This document shows, piece after piece, positions 26,092-39,000 of a stretch of DNA of 64,000 nt. Source of the stretch: CAUPWF01 sp036656795 (GTDB lineage: Bacteria > Bacillota > Clostridia > Lachnospirales > Lachnospiraceae). Location: NCBI GenBank assembly GCA_036656795.1, contig JAVXHR010000012.1, positions 1 to 64,000 on the forward strand, written 5' to 3'. Both the position numbers and the translations under genes were made by a program. Position 1 is the stretch's first letter, and every line of letters starts with the position of its first letter. The notes beneath the pieces were generated by a model, which searched no databases, was not told where the DNA came from, and saw only the letters and a program-made list of their open reading frames with translations.

Positions 26092-28059
26092 CTACCAACT
26101 TCCACCACCGCCACCACCAAAGCCACCGCCGGAGAATCCACCACCAAAACTTCCTCCACTTAATCCACCTGTAGCGCCTTCGTCCACGCTGACTGGTGCC
26201 GGTGTTGTCAATGTTGTTGTCATTTGATTCATATTACGCATCATACAACTATGAAAAAGATAATAATCAAAAAACGTAAATTGTTGATTTGTATGATACC
26301 AATTTGGTGCCGGTATTGCCAATCCATTTAATTTCTCCGCAAATACTTCCGACAATCCAAATACATACGCATATGGCATAATATGATAGAACATCTCCGG
26401 TGTTTCTTGCGCAATTACTTCCATTCGCTCAAGCTCTGCCGTTTCAATGAAATCCCTTAATCCGGCAAGTCGCCCCATCCATTCCACACATATGGGAGTT
26501 CGCTTTTTCATAAATCCGGTCAGTACAATCATAACTGCCGTAATAAGCATAACTATAACTGCAATCCAAATATAGTTAAATGCTTCTTTTTGTACAACTC
26601 TCATAATATAACTTCCCATATAAGCCGCAATAGATAGGAAGCAAAGTCCCATTGCCCCCATAATCCATGTCTTACGGCTGGATTTTGCAACACTGTACCA
26701 GCGATCAATTATCATTGTAAATAAGAGCATACCACCACCCAAACACAACCACATTACGACTTGCAGAACAATTCTTGCAGTGCTGGTATATGTATAATAT
26801 CCCATAACTAACATAAAGATTCCCATTGGAATCATTGTCAAGAAAAGTGACATTCCTCTTGCGATTTTTGAAGCTGTTGTATATACGCCCTTCGTGCTTG
26901 AATACCGTTGTTGCAATTGTTCTTTCGCCAATTGTAACGTATCTGTAAATTGATACTTTAAATCACTGATATTTACCAAATCTCCGGTTTCAAACAACTG
27001 CTGAAATATTGTATTCTGATAAGCAGGAGCATCAGATGGCAACTCTTTTACTTTTTGCAGTGTTAATTGCTCTTTGTCCGTCTCTTCGATATCTAGAATC
27101 CCTTTGTCTGCCCAATAGATTATTAAAGATAATATATCTTTGTCCTGGACCTGCCCATCTACAATATAGCCTACAGCTGCACTATCCAGTTCTTCCGGTG
27201 GTTGATATTGAATAGATGGAATAATTGGCTCATCTCTTCCAAAGCACCAGAATAAGAGTATCACAATTGCAAAAATAATAAGTGATGAAATCAAAATTAT
27301 CCATGGAATTTCATTTACTTGATTTGTTTTTACGAAATACCCTTCTCCCATATTTGCAAAACAAGTCAATCCTTCTCCAAAGCTTAACTCTTGCTTTAAC
27401 GTTCCTTGAATGGAATTTGTGTTTGGATCTTCCTGTAATTCCAACATTTCTTCGGCATTCTTTGCTTCTCCTTGTTTTCCACAGTAGAATTGCAATTGTT
27501 CCATATCGAATTTCTTTGGAAATGTAATAGAAAAGCTACTTCCCTTTGGAATGGGGTTTTGCCATTGTGTAGGGAACACATTATAGTAGATATTTTCATA
27601 ATAATCTTCTTGAAACTTTGGAGTAAATTGATAGGAAAATTCGTATTTCCCTTGCTGTGTTACATTGTCTTCTTCGCCAAACCGAAATACCTGGTTTCCA
27701 TTTTGCGACGAAACATCTGCTGTAACATTCGAGGACAACAATTTCACATCTGCATAATAGGGCACCTTTTCCTTGTTTCCATCTTTATCATAAGAAACCA
27801 CAGTTCCTTTGTCTGGAACATAACGATAGATTCCATGACGTGGCTCTAAAAATGAAACTCCAATGGTTTCATCTACCTTATAAGAACCATCTTCCATGAC
27901 TTGTAAGTCGGTCCGATAAGCCTCTGTTCTCATATAAGTATCTTGTGTAACCTCTGTAACAGTAGAGTTGAAAAACTTTTCAAACATACCACCATTCATC
28001 ATAAAGAAGACAACCACAATCCAAATGATTGCACCGCTCTTATTTCTTAGATTTCTCAT
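26092..28059 (-). CDS. DUF2207 membrane protein with glycine-rich tail
   Basis: A 655-residue protein. It starts with a hydrophobic signal/anchor (IIWIVVVFFMM), has an extracellular beta-rich domain to about residue 245 (SFLEPRHGIYRYVP is a typical DUF2207 motif), then a membrane segment (IPWIILISSLIIFAIVILLF), a cytoplasmic part, further membrane segments around 410-520, and a tail SGGSFGGGFSGGGFGGGGGG. This is the YciQ-like/DUF2207 family, often paired with LemA, as here (15-bp gap). Function is unknown; an envelope role is likely. The EAL remnant lies directly downstream. Confidence 0.85.
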   Translation of the reverse strand: MRNLRNKSGAIIWIVVVFFMMNGGMFEKFFNSTVTEVTQDTYMRTEAYRTDLQVMEDGSYKVDETIGVSFLEPRHGIYRYVPDKGTVVSYDKDGNKEKVPYYADVKLLSSNVTADVSSQNGNQVFRFGEEDNVTQQGKYEFSYQFTPKFQEDYYENIYYNVFPTQWQNPIPKGSSFSITFPKKFDMEQLQFYCGKQGEAKNAEEMLELQEDPNTNSIQGTLKQELSFGEGLTCFANMGEGYFVKTNQVNEIPWIILISSLIIFAIVILLFWCFGRDEPIIPSIQYQPPEELDSAAVGYIVDGQVQDKDILSLIIYWADKGILDIEETDKEQLTLQKVKELPSDAPAYQNTIFQQLFETGDLVNISDLKYQFTDTLQLAKEQLQQRYSSTKGVYTTASKIARGMSLFLTMIPMGIFMLVMGYYTYTSTARIVLQVVMWLCLGGGMLLFTMIIDRWYSVAKSSRKTWIMGAMGLCFLSIAAYMGSYIMRVVQKEAFNYIWIAVIVMLITAVMIVLTGFMKKRTPICVEWMGRLAGLRDFIETAELERMEVIAQETPEMFYHIMPYAYVFGLSEVFAEKLNGLAIPAPNWYHTNQQFTFFDYYLFHSCMMRNMNQMTTTLTTPAPVSVDEGATGGLSGGSFGGGFSGGGFGGGGGGSW

Positions 28060-28074
28060 CTCTACTTCCCCCGA

Positions 28075-28629
28075 TTAGAAAGATACTTTCACATTCTCTC
28101 TTTCTGTCTCATCTGCTACTTCATATAATGGTTTCCGTTTAAAATGGAACATCCCTGCTATTAGATTGCCTGGAAACATCTCTGTTTTTGTGTTGAATTT
28201 ATTTACAACTCCATTATAATATCGCCTAGACCCTGCAATCTCCTCTTCAATTCTCTGTAATTGGTCTTGCAATTGTAAAAAGTTCTGGTTGGCCTTTAAA
28301 TCCGGATATGCCTCAGATACAGCAAATAAAGACTTTAGCGTCCCTGACAATATATTCTCATTGGCAATCTGTTCTTCCGCAGTAGTGGAATTCATCGCCA
28401 TATTTCTGGCATTAATTACTTTTTCCAATGTCTCCGATTCATGAGTTGCATATCCTTTTACTGTTTCTACATAATTTGGAATTAAATCATATCTCTTCTT
28501 CATAGATACGTCCATTGCAGAAAATGCTTCTTCCGTCTTGTTTCTTAATGTAATAAATCCATTGTATGCACCCACAACCCATATGACTGCCAGTACAATA
28601 ATACCCCCTATAATAATCCATGGTAACAT
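28075..28629 (-). CDS. LemA-family protein
   Basis: A 184-residue protein with one N-terminal membrane anchor (IIIGGIIVLAVIWVVGAYNG) and the hallmark helical core YNGFITLRNKTEEAFSAMDVSMKKRYDLIPNYVETVKGYA (given here as separate family motifs NKTEEAFSAMDVS and RYDLIPN). LemA proteins face outward with a helical bundle and usually stand beside DUF2207 or TPM-domain proteins. AAAGGAGG precedes the ATG. It forms an operon with the DUF2207 gene. Biochemical function is not established. Confidence 0.85.
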   Translation of the reverse strand: MLPWIIIGGIIVLAVIWVVGAYNGFITLRNKTEEAFSAMDVSMKKRYDLIPNYVETVKGYATHESETLEKVINARNMAMNSTTAEEQIANENILSGTLKSLFAVSEAYPDLKANQNFLQLQDQLQRIEEEIAGSRRYYNGVVNKFNTKTEMFPGNLIAGMFHFKRKPLYEVADETERENVKVSF

Positions 28630-28666
28630 TGTCGTTCCTCCTTTTATATGCTTTATAATATTGTAG

Positions 28667-31600
28667 CTAAATTAATTTAAGAGTTTTAATAACATTGGAG
28701 ATTGTCATAGTATCAATTGGTTTTGAAACATGAGCATTCATACCTACCTCTTTACATTTCTCCACGTCTTCTACAAATGCATTAGCTGTCATTGCAACAA
28801 TTGGTATTGTCTTTGCTTGTGGGTGTGTACAAGCGCGAATAGCTCTGGTAGCTTGATATCCATCCATAATTGGCATCTGTACGTCCATAAAAATGAGTTG
28901 GAAAAAGCCTTCAGGCGATTGTCGGAATCGCTCATAACCAAGGCGTCCATTTTCTTCACATATTACAGTTGCTCCTATCTTCTCAAGCAGTCGTTTTGCC
29001 ACCAATGTATTAATCGGGTGGTCTTCAATCAACAATATCTTTATATTTGTCAATGATATAATCTCTTCTTTGTGATCACGTAATGCATCTACCTCATGAA
29101 TGCGTATTGCTGTATCTTTTTCAGACGTTAACAGCACTGTAAAACAAGTTCCTTTTCCACGTTTACTCTCTACCGTAATACTCCCTTTGTGTAACTCTAC
29201 AATATTTTTAACAATTGTAAGTCCCAATCCCGTCCCTTCTATATGGTTAATGGAAGAAAGACCTTCTCTTACAAATGGATCAAAGATATTTGGTAAATTT
29301 TCTTTTGAAATTCCAATCCCATTATCTTCTACCATGATCTTAAGGGGAACCTTATGATGATCTTTCGTCGGTTGCTCCTCAACAGATAATTTAATTGTTC
29401 CATGTGTTGGAGTAAACTTGGAAGCATTTCCCAGTAGATTAACTAAAATTCTACTAAATCGATTTTTATCTTCAATAATATAGTCGTGTTTAATATTCAT
29501 AGATATAATAAATTCTTGTTCTTTATTTGTAAATGTGGAACCTAGCATCTCTTTTATTTCCTCAATGGTTCCTGATATCCTCATTGGTGCCTTAACCAGC
29601 ACCATATTACCACTTTCAATCTTCGATACATCAAGCACATCATTAATCAATCCTAATAGATGCGATGCAGAAGTTGAAATAATTGAAAGGTTCTCTTCTA
29701 CATTTTTAGGATTATTGATTTCTAATTGTGCCAATTCAGTCATTCCAATAATTGCGTTCATTGGAGTTCTGATGTCATGAGACATACTAGACAAAAACTT
29801 CGACTTTGCTCGATTGGCCTCCTCGGCAGCATCTAATGCAAGTACAAGCTCCTGATTCTTTTTTTGTTCCTGTTCATATAATTCTGTAATATCTGTTCGT
29901 ACATGTATGATAGTTCCCTGTTCCTGATTAAGATATTGATACTGCATCTTCTTGCAGATAATCTTCCCCTTTTCATCTTTTCCATGTACTATGAACGTAT
30001 AATCATGTTTTTCTTTTAACTTTTTGAGTATCATCTTCATACATATCTTCGAGTATAAACTATCTGTGCCATCTTCCAAAGTACAAAAAAACCCATTATG
30101 AACCAATTGTTGAATATATCCATCATAATCATCAAATTCTGTCGGTTCTATTTGTCCTTGTGCATAACACATCCCACTCTGGCTCTTTGTGTCAATATAC
30201 ATAAGCATATCATAGATAATTGTAGTTGCATGTGCCATAATATCTTGTGTTATCTTTTCCTTATTGATATTATATGTATACAAAAATGCAATACTATCAT
30301 TAGAACTTGGTTTTCTTACAAATTTAACCACCGTTCTAACCCAATACGTTTTTCCATCTGACAGAATCCTTTGATACTCCTCTTCCATAGTCGTTTGGCC
30401 TTTTTCAAAAGTTTCCAATAACTTTTCCAAACTTAATGACCATTCACTCTGTTTTTCTTTTTCCATTCCATATATGCACTTCCAGACATCATCCACCACT
30501 TTATCATAAGGCACTCCGATTTTTAACATGAGCGTTGTTTGCTTACTTTCGCTAAACTCTTCTATTCTATTTTTCGTTAAATTTATCACTAAAGATTCGA
30601 TGACACTTGTAGACTCAATATTATTGCGATAAGACAATACTTCTTTATATTGTTCTTCTAATAAAATCTGTGTTTCTCTTTCTTTTGTAACATCAGAATA
30701 GAATCCATAATATAACGTTTTTCCATCTTTTCTAACCGGTGTTGCTCGATAATATATCCATATAGACTGTCCGTCTTTTCGTTGTAACTTCAGTACAATA
30801 TCAACCTCCGCGTTGGTCTCAATTGCATGTTTTATATGATCATAGGCTGCTAGAATTGCATCCGGCTTTAACATTTTATGAATCTGTTTCTTATTCATCT
30901 TCATCTGTTCCTGCACACTGTACCCTGTTAATAACTCCCAGCCATCTGATAAGTAACAAAGACCATTGGGGAATTTCTCTGGGTCATACACTGATAAAGC
31001 ACCTGGTACACTGTCAATAATACCATTCAATTGATTGGTCATATACCGTAATTCTTCTTCGATTCGTTGTTTATCTAACGCACTTCTTAGATAAAAAGAA
31101 ACCTGTTCTAACAATTCAGTATCTTCATTCTTTATATCTGAATTACAGATACCAATATATGCCTGGTGCTCCGCATCAATAGAAAAGCAGGTACTTCGTA
31201 CATTGTTGATCTCTCTCTCTTTAATCATCTGATGTGCATCTCTATCTATGGTTGTTAGTGTATCAAAGTCTGTAACAAGATGTGCTTTTTGTTCTACTAT
31301 AAACTGCTTAAGCACTTCTTGTTTTGGCATATGAGCTTTTTGAATGTCCACTTGTTTCATCTGTAGCTTTTGATTCCAATGATAGATCTTAGAAACTGCA
31401 GTATCCATACTATCAACTAATAATAAATAGCAATTTTCTGCCCGATAATATGTTCCTAATTGCTCCAATATGTATTGTACCACCCCATCAATTCCTTTAT
31501 GATTCGATAAGGATCCCATACATCGAACAAGGCATTCTTCTTTTTCGTATTGCATCTGCAATTTATTATGAGCCTTGAATCGCTCTGTATCATCTGTCAT

Positions 31601-33094
31601 ATACTCTATATGAGCCTTTATTCCATTCCAGGTAATTAATTTTCCTTTCATACTCAGATGAATATCCAAGTGTTGTGGGCTGTATTCACGTAGACAAAAG
31701 TGTTCTTCTGACATCTGAGCGATTTTGCAATGTTCACATGGTGCATCTTTATTCATAAGGGCATGATAACAGATTTCTCCCACATAATGTTCCTTTTTAT
31801 TAATACATAATTGCTTTGCTTTGGAATTCATATACAATAATTCATAAGTTTCTGCATTGCTTACATATACTGCATCTGACGATTCATCTATCAAGCTTTG
31901 ATATAGTTTAGTCTCTTCTGAAAGTCTCATGAACACAACATGATAGATGGGATATCCGTCTTCCTCTCCTATTTTAATACCGGAAAACTGTATCCATACT
32001 ACCTGTTCCTCACAATGACACAATCTACAATTCAGACTAATTGGCCGTCCCTCTTGAATCGCTCCCTGTATCTCTGCCCACATACGAGGTCTGTCTTCCT
32101 CATATATGCTTAACATTGCATTGTCTCCTACCCATGCGTCGTATGTCTCTCTTGTATACCCACTCAGTCCACAGACGCCCTCATTATAATAGATGATTTC
32201 CATCTGATCTGTAATTTTATAGATTGCAATTCCACCTGGTATATTATTCACTAAATTGTCCAGTTGCTTGCCTGTTTTTTCTAATTCTTCTTTTACTTTT
32301 ACTTTCTCTGATACATCTTGTAAGATGCAGGCACAATACCCCATCATCGGTTGATAACATTGTACTTCCAGATATTTGTCTAATACGGGGTCGTAATCTA
32401 CAAATGTCTTTGCAACCCCTGTATATGCCACATCATAATAAGTTTCTATCCAAACTTTTGCCTGATTGAAGAATAAGTCTTGATAAGGTTGTCCTACTAA
32501 TTTTTCTCGTTCCACTCCTTCTAGATTGACAAATGCCTCATTCACATATTGAAGAACGAAATCTTTTGATTTTTCTTCTGAATCCTGCAACAATTCAATT
32601 GCTACAAAAGCCATCGGGGAATTTCGATAACTTCGATCAAATGCTTTCAACATATTTGCAACATTTCCATTTTTATATTGTTGCATCTTTTCAGAAAGTC
32701 GTGCCGTCTTCTCTTTCTCTTTCACAAGATTTCTACGACTAAGTACATTGTAAACTCTAGCCTTAATAACCTCCGGTGCATTGCCTTTTCCAATAAAATC
32801 CCATGCACCATTTTCCAATGCTTCCAATTGGTATGTTTCTTTTTCCGTAATTGCTATTACCGGGAGTGTTCTATATATTCCATTGCTATTCATTTCCTTC
32901 AATACTTGAATTCCATTTAATTTGGGCATAACGATGTCTAAAAGAACAATATCATACTCTTTTCCATGTTCACTTATCATCTCCACTGCCTGTTGTCCAT
33001 CAGATGCTTCTACAATTTCAAATCCATCTGAAAACAATTGTCGTAATGCAATCCTATTTAATTTCATATCATCTACAATTAGCATCTTTTGCAT
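28667..33094 (-). CDS. Giant hybrid histidine kinase with receivers at both ends
   Basis: placeholder. Confidence 0.9.
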   Translation of the reverse strand: MQKMLIVDDMKLNRIALRQLFSDGFEIVEASDGQQAVEMISEHGKEYDIVLLDIVMPKLNGIQVLKEMNSNGIYRTLPVIAITEKETYQLEALENGAWDFIGKGNAPEVIKARVYNVLSRRNLVKEKEKTARLSEKMQQYKNGNVANMLKAFDRSYRNSPMAFVAIELLQDSEEKSKDFVLQYVNEAFVNLEGVEREKLVGQPYQDLFFNQAKVWIETYYDVAYTGVAKTFVDYDPVLDKYLEVQCYQPMMGYCACILQDVSEKVKVKEELEKTGKQLDNLVNNIPGGIAIYKITDQMEIIYYNEGVCGLSGYTRETYDAWVGDNAMLSIYEEDRPRMWAEIQGAIQEGRPISLNCRLCHCEEQVVWIQFSGIKIGEEDGYPIYHVVFMRLSEETKLYQSLIDESSDAVYVSNAETYELLYMNSKAKQLCINKKEHYVGEICYHALMNKDAPCEHCKIAQMSEEHFCLREYSPQHLDIHLSMKGKLITWNGIKAHIEYMTDDTERFKAHNKLQMQYEKEECLVRCMGSLSNHKGIDGVVQYILEQLGTYYRAENCYLLLVDSMDTAVSKIYHWNQKLQMKQVDIQKAHMPKQEVLKQFIVEQKAHLVTDFDTLTTIDRDAHQMIKEREINNVRSTCFSIDAEHQAYIGICNSDIKNEDTELLEQVSFYLRSALDKQRIEEELRYMTNQLNGIIDSVPGALSVYDPEKFPNGLCYLSDGWELLTGYSVQEQMKMNKKQIHKMLKPDAILAAYDHIKHAIETNAEVDIVLKLQRKDGQSIWIYYRATPVRKDGKTLYYGFYSDVTKERETQILLEEQYKEVLSYRNNIESTSVIESLVINLTKNRIEEFSESKQTTLMLKIGVPYDKVVDDVWKCIYGMEKEKQSEWSLSLEKLLETFEKGQTTMEEEYQRILSDGKTYWVRTVVKFVRKPSSNDSIAFLYTYNINKEKITQDIMAHATTIIYDMLMYIDTKSQSGMCYAQGQIEPTEFDDYDGYIQQLVHNGFFCTLEDGTDSLYSKICMKMILKKLKEKHDYTFIVHGKDEKGKIICKKMQYQYLNQEQGTIIHVRTDITELYEQEQKKNQELVLALDAAEEANRAKSKFLSSMSHDIRTPMNAIIGMTELAQLEINNPKNVEENLSIISTSASHLLGLINDVLDVSKIESGNMVLVKAPMRISGTIEEIKEMLGSTFTNKEQEFIISMNIKHDYIIEDKNRFSRILVNLLGNASKFTPTHGTIKLSVEEQPTKDHHKVPLKIMVEDNGIGISKENLPNIFDPFVREGLSSINHIEGTGLGLTIVKNIVELHKGSITVESKRGKGTCFTVLLTSEKDTAIRIHEVDALRDHKEEIISLTNIKILLIEDHPINTLVAKRLLEKIGATVICEENGRLGYERFRQSPEGFFQLIFMDVQMPIMDGYQATRAIRACTHPQAKTIPIVAMTANAFVEDVEKCKEVGMNAHVSKPIDTMTISNVIKTLKLI

Positions 33095-36000
33095 TCAACA
33101 AAACCTCCCAATCATTCACTTCTTATTAAAAAAATCACAGCATATTTTTTAAAAATTGTTCACTTATTTTTATTATAATACACCCCTGAACAAATGTCAT
33201 CTTTTATTCTTTGCAATCATAAGAGTTCCTATTGTAGCTCTCGCTAAAAAGTGCTAAAATATCCTAAGTATTAATAGAAAAGGAGAATTATATGCATATT
33301 ACATCCGGCTTTTTAACTATACAGGGGGCCCCCCTGCAAGGCACGAATCCACTTCCTTTATTTCGCAATAGAGAAAAGAATCAATTTCCCAAAAGCAATG
33401 GTACTTTACTCCCTGAAGATTTAGAATATTTTGGATATGAATCTGGATTTCGTATCTTGCCTTATACCATGCAAGACCGTTATTCAAGAAATAAAGAAAC
33501 TCTGCAGATTCCTTCTATTGTCCTAGAAAACGAACATTTACGTGCAGAATTTCTCCCTTCATTAGGCGGAAGACTCTATTCTCTGCGTAATCAAAAGACC
33601 AATGAAGAATTGCTTTTTAAAAACCCTGTATTACAACCTGCAAACCTTGCCATACGAAATGCTTGGTTCTCAGGTGGCATCGAATGGAATATCGCACAAT
33701 TAGGACATACTTTTTCTACCTATGATGATGTCTTTTTCGCAAAAGTAAGAACCCCTGACGGATATGAGTTTCTTCGTATGTACGATTATGAACGTACACG
33801 CGGGTTGCTATGGCAGATAGATTTTCATCTACCTGATGGCGCAAAGCAGTTAGCCGCCCATGTTGTAATTATTAACGACCACAATCACTCGGTTCCTATG
33901 TATTGGTGGACTAATATCGCCGCCAAAGAACAACCCGGCTGTCGTATATTCTCCGGAACAAAGGACGTTATCTATATTGAACCTCAAAGTATGACCATGG
34001 GAAGCGAACATACTTTTGGTCGTGGAGAACTTCCGCTTCTTCCTGTGCTACCTGATGTAGATGCTTCTTATCCACTGAATTCCACTTACACCAATGAATT
34101 TTTCTTTCAAAATTCCAAACAGGAATGTGCCCCTTGGGAGGCAATTACCTACACTGATGGTTCTGTATTCTTTGAGCGTTCTACCCAGCCTCTTCGTATT
34201 CGCAAGATGTTCTGTTGGGGCAAACATCAAGGGGGACGTAATTGGTGTGATTTTCTTTCCGTTCCAAAAAAAAGCCAATATGTAGAGATTCAGGCCGGGT
34301 TTGCACCTACACAATTACACGATATCTGTATGGAAGCTAATAGTGTAATTTCATTTACCCAGATATTTGGAGCCTTGTCCATAGAACCACAAGATGGAAC
34401 CAATGAATCCTATGAGTTTTCTCAGGCAATTGTAAGGGCCGCTGTTCAAAGTACCTTATCCACAGAAGATGTACTAGAACAAGATAAAACTTATCATGCT
34501 CTGTCCACTCTTCCCTGTACTTCTATCTTACATTCCGGACATGGTTGGGGAGCTTTAGAACAAGTGCGCCGTATAGAACAAAACGAGCCACTATTTCCAA
34601 TACAACTTTCCTTTCCCGCAGAATCTATTACCGAAGAACAATATTATTGGCTTGCACTTTTACAGGGTCAGGAGTTGCCTGAGCTTTCCGGAACTCAATG
34701 TCCCAACTCTTGGATGATAGATACTGCTTATCGCCCTTATCTGGAACGGTACCTTGATGCACACCCAACAAGTTCTACTGCCGCTCTATTATTAGGAACC
34801 ATCTTATATGAGAATGATGAATACGAAAAGGCCATCACCCTGTGGAAGCAAGGATATACATGGAATCCCCTACCCCTCTTCTGTCGAAACCTTGCCTATA
34901 GTGCAAAACAGGAAGATGATATTCCACAGGCAATTATGTATATGGAGCAGATCCCTTGGAATGAACATCCCACCATTGACCATGCATTTTTAGAAGAATA
35001 TTATGAACTGCTTTTGTTAGATAAACAGTGGCGTAAGGTATACGACCATTTTCATGCTCTTCCATCAGCACTGCAACAAGCCGAGCGTCTGATGATTCTA
35101 ACTTGTGAGGCAGCCATTGAATTAGATGAATTTGTGTTCTTAGAAGATGCTTTTAGTAAGGAATATGCCTTGATTCGAGAAGGTGAAACCAAGATGACTG
35201 ACTTTTGGTTCCGATATGCAAAAAAAAGAGGGATTGATGAATCACAACTTCCAAAAGCACTGGACTTGCGTGTTATGTAATTTATATATCTAATTTTACC
35301 TTAACATTAGGAGATTTCTTCTATGTCAACAACAAGGACTCTATTTCATCTGAAATAGAGTCCTTGTTGTTTTATTACTCTGCTGTTTTTTCTTCTGTAT
35401 TATCATTTGTTGCGTCTTTTGTCTCTGTCTTTGTTTCTTTCTTTGTTTCTGTCTTCGTTTCTTTCTTTGCTTCTACTTGAATGGCATTATCGGCGATCCA
35501 TGCTTTCACTCTTGTCTGCAATACCATTCCTTTTAACATATCTTCATCAGCTGCTTTTTTTAACGCATCCACGTCTTCATACCCGTATTGTTTTGCAAGA
35601 CTTTTAAATTCTTTGTTATACTCTTTATCGGATAACTTGATTCTAGCTTTTTTAGCAATTAAATTTGTAATCTCATCTTGCTTTACAGAAGATTTTGCTG
35701 CTTCTACAACCTGTGTATCAAAATCTGCCTCTGTCATTCCCATCTTTTGCTGTAAGAAATCTGCAAATTCCATATTATAATAACTAGCCATTTGCTTATA
35801 TTGTTCTTGTAATTTCTTTGTAGATGCTTCCACTTTTTTATCCGGATATTTCTTTACTTTTGTATTGTCTACCACTACCGTCCATGCAGCCTCTGCAAGA
35901 GATGACTTGGTCGCATCTTTATTGGATTTATTCAGTTCCTTCTTCACTTCTTTTTTATAAGACTCAACTGTTTTAGATTTTTCAGATACTTTCTTTACAA

Positions 36001-39000
36001 ATTCATCTGTTAATTCCGGCACGGTTTGTTCCGCTATAGATTTTACCGTAACTGAGAATACAACAGCTGCCCCTGCCAGTTCCTGATTCTGATAATCACC
36101 AGGAAAAGTAAGTGGTAAGTCAAACGTTTCCCCAATACTATGTCCAATGATTCCTTCCTCAAATCCTTCTATAAAAGAGCCGGAGCCAATAGTCAATGGG
36201 AAGTCTGCAGCGCTTCCACCTTCAAATGCCACTCCATCTTTTGTTCCTGTATAATCGATGGTTGCTACATCTCCCTTTTGTACTGCCCGATCCGTAATTT
36301 CTTTTGAAGTTGTATTTGATTCCAATACATTTTTAATACTAGCTTCTACTGTTGCATCTGTAACTTTCGTTTCCTCTATCTGTTCAACTTCTACACCTTT
36401 ATACTGCGAAATTGTAATATACTCATTAGAGATTTCCTTTGCTCCACACCCTACCATTGAAACCATTATACATGCACTGACTACAAGTGCCATTATTCTT
36501 TTCTTCATCTTTACACCTCATACTTATTTTTTTGTTTTTTAACACTACTATGTTATATCACATCTATATGCACTTGGAAAGCAATTTCACAGATATTTCA
36601 CTTTTGCATATTTTCTTATTTTTATAACAGTGGAGATAATAATCTTGAAAATTGTTCTTTTAAGCGAATTACCAGTCCTCGTTCATCGTATATCTTTCTT
36701 GTAACCTGTGCGGATTTGCGAATATCATTTTCAAAAGTTTCTTCCAGCCGTCTGGTGGTTCTGGCACTGTAAATTGTTGCATTCACCTCGAAATTCAGTT
36801 GAAAACTTCGGATATCCATATTTGCCGTTCCAAAACTACAAGCCATACCATCTACCATCAGACCCTTTACATGCAAGAATCCATTCTTATATACGTAACA
36901 TTTTGCTCCTGCCGCAACCATATCTCCTATATAAGAATATGTTGCCCAATACACAAAAGGATGATCCGGTTTACAAGGCACCATAATGCGCACATCTATT
37001 CCTGATTTGACCGCAATAAATAATGCATCCAACACAGTATCATCCGGAATAAAATAAGGTGTCTGAATATAGATATGATCCTTTGCTTTTTGGATTAACT
37101 GTATATAATTATCTCGAATCCCTTGGCTTTCGGAGTCCGGTCCACTGGATACAATCTGTACCGGATCCCGACCATTACGCACATAAGTTGGAATCTCAAA
37201 TAGTCGGTCTTCTAAGAACAGATTCTCTCTGGCCGCATAATTCCAATCCAATACAAACCTAACTGCAAGAGAAGTAACTGCTGCCCCCTCAATACAAAGA
37301 TGGGTATCTCTCCAATATCCGAATTTTTTATCAAATCCCAGATATTCTCTCCCTATATTGAATCCGCCTACAAATCCCACACGGCCATCAATCACCGCAA
37401 TCTTCCTGTGATTGCGATAATTTATCCGCAGATGTAACTTCCCAAATAATGCAGGGAAGAACTCTGCCACTTCAATCCCTGCTTTTTCCAACCGAGTCCA
37501 ATCCGAATTATGCATGGTTCTACAGCCCATACTGTCAAACAATACACGCACTTCGATACCCTGTGCTGCCTTACGAAGCAATACTTCCTCGATCTCTGCC
37601 CATAGCTCATCGTTACGGATAATATAGTATTGCAGGTGAATATATCGCTTTGCATGTTCCATCTCTGTAATCAATGCTTGAAATTTTTCACGCCCATCTG
37701 TATAGATACGAATATCATTATTATCTGTCAATACTGCCTCTGCTGCATTCAGATTATATAGTATCAAGCTTTGAAATCGTTCCATCTCCGGGTCTTTCAA
37801 TCTGAGCTTTTTGCGATAGATAGATTCTTCCTGCCGACGAATTGCATACTTTACTTCCCCTTCGATTTCTTTCATCTTAAACATACGACTTTTTCTAAAG
37901 TTCTGTCCCATGATCAGATAAAGAACAAAGCCCAATATGGGAATAAAATATAAAACCAAGAGCCAAGTCCATACCGTCCTTGGTTCTCTCCGTTGAAAAA
38001 ATATAATTAAAATGGAAAGTAGAATATTTATAATTAGCAGATGGTCCATACTCCACCAAAAGCTCATCTGTATTCCGTCCCATATTGTTTCTATCATCAT
38101 CAAATCTCCTCGCTTTACTTATCATTCTTTCTATATTATAACCGTTATCCACCGAAAAAGTAACCCTATAATGCCAAATCACTTGCACTTAGCATAAAAG
38201 AATGTTACAATACTACTCATGTAAAATAAGAAAAATAATACATGATAATTAATTTTTAGGAGGTTCATCGTGAGTTTAGCAGTCAAAATATTACTTATTA
38301 TATTAGTAGTTCTAATCATTCTCGTTATTGCCTTATATTTCTTAGGTAAGAAAGCAGAAAAAAAACAAGCCGAGCAGCAAAAGCAACTGGATGCTTCAGC
38401 ACAAACTGTTTCCATGTTAATTATTGATAAAGGACGATTACGATTAAAAGAAGCTGGTCTTCCCGCTGTTGTAATAGAAAACACGCCCAAATACTTACGT
38501 CGTTCAAAAGTGCCTGTTGTAAAAGCAAAAGTGGGTCCAAAAGTAATGACATTGATGTGTGACGAACAGATTTTTGCAAATATTCCGGTTAAAAAAGAAG
38601 TAAAAGCTACCGTCAGTGGTATCTATATTACCGGTGTCAAAGGGTTACGAGGACCATTGGATGCGCCTGTAAAGAAAAAAGGATTCTTCAAGCGATTTAA
38701 AAAAGACAAGTAAAAGAGCGCGGACATCAGAAAATTCTGGTGTCCGCATTTTTTGATTTAATGCTCATACGAATTGTACAATCAGCCATCGCTGTCTGGT
38801 TCATATCCAATACATATTCTACATAAATCGCTATGATATCCTCTTGTATGTCCAAAGACAAAGTTTTAGTGGTGACACCAACCAATAATGTGCCAAATGG
38901 AGTTTTATAATCTGTCAGGCTTTTTTCTCCTGTTTCAAATGTCATATGAGAAGTTGTGACACCACGTTTAATAATCTCAAGCTTTTGATTACCGGTAATC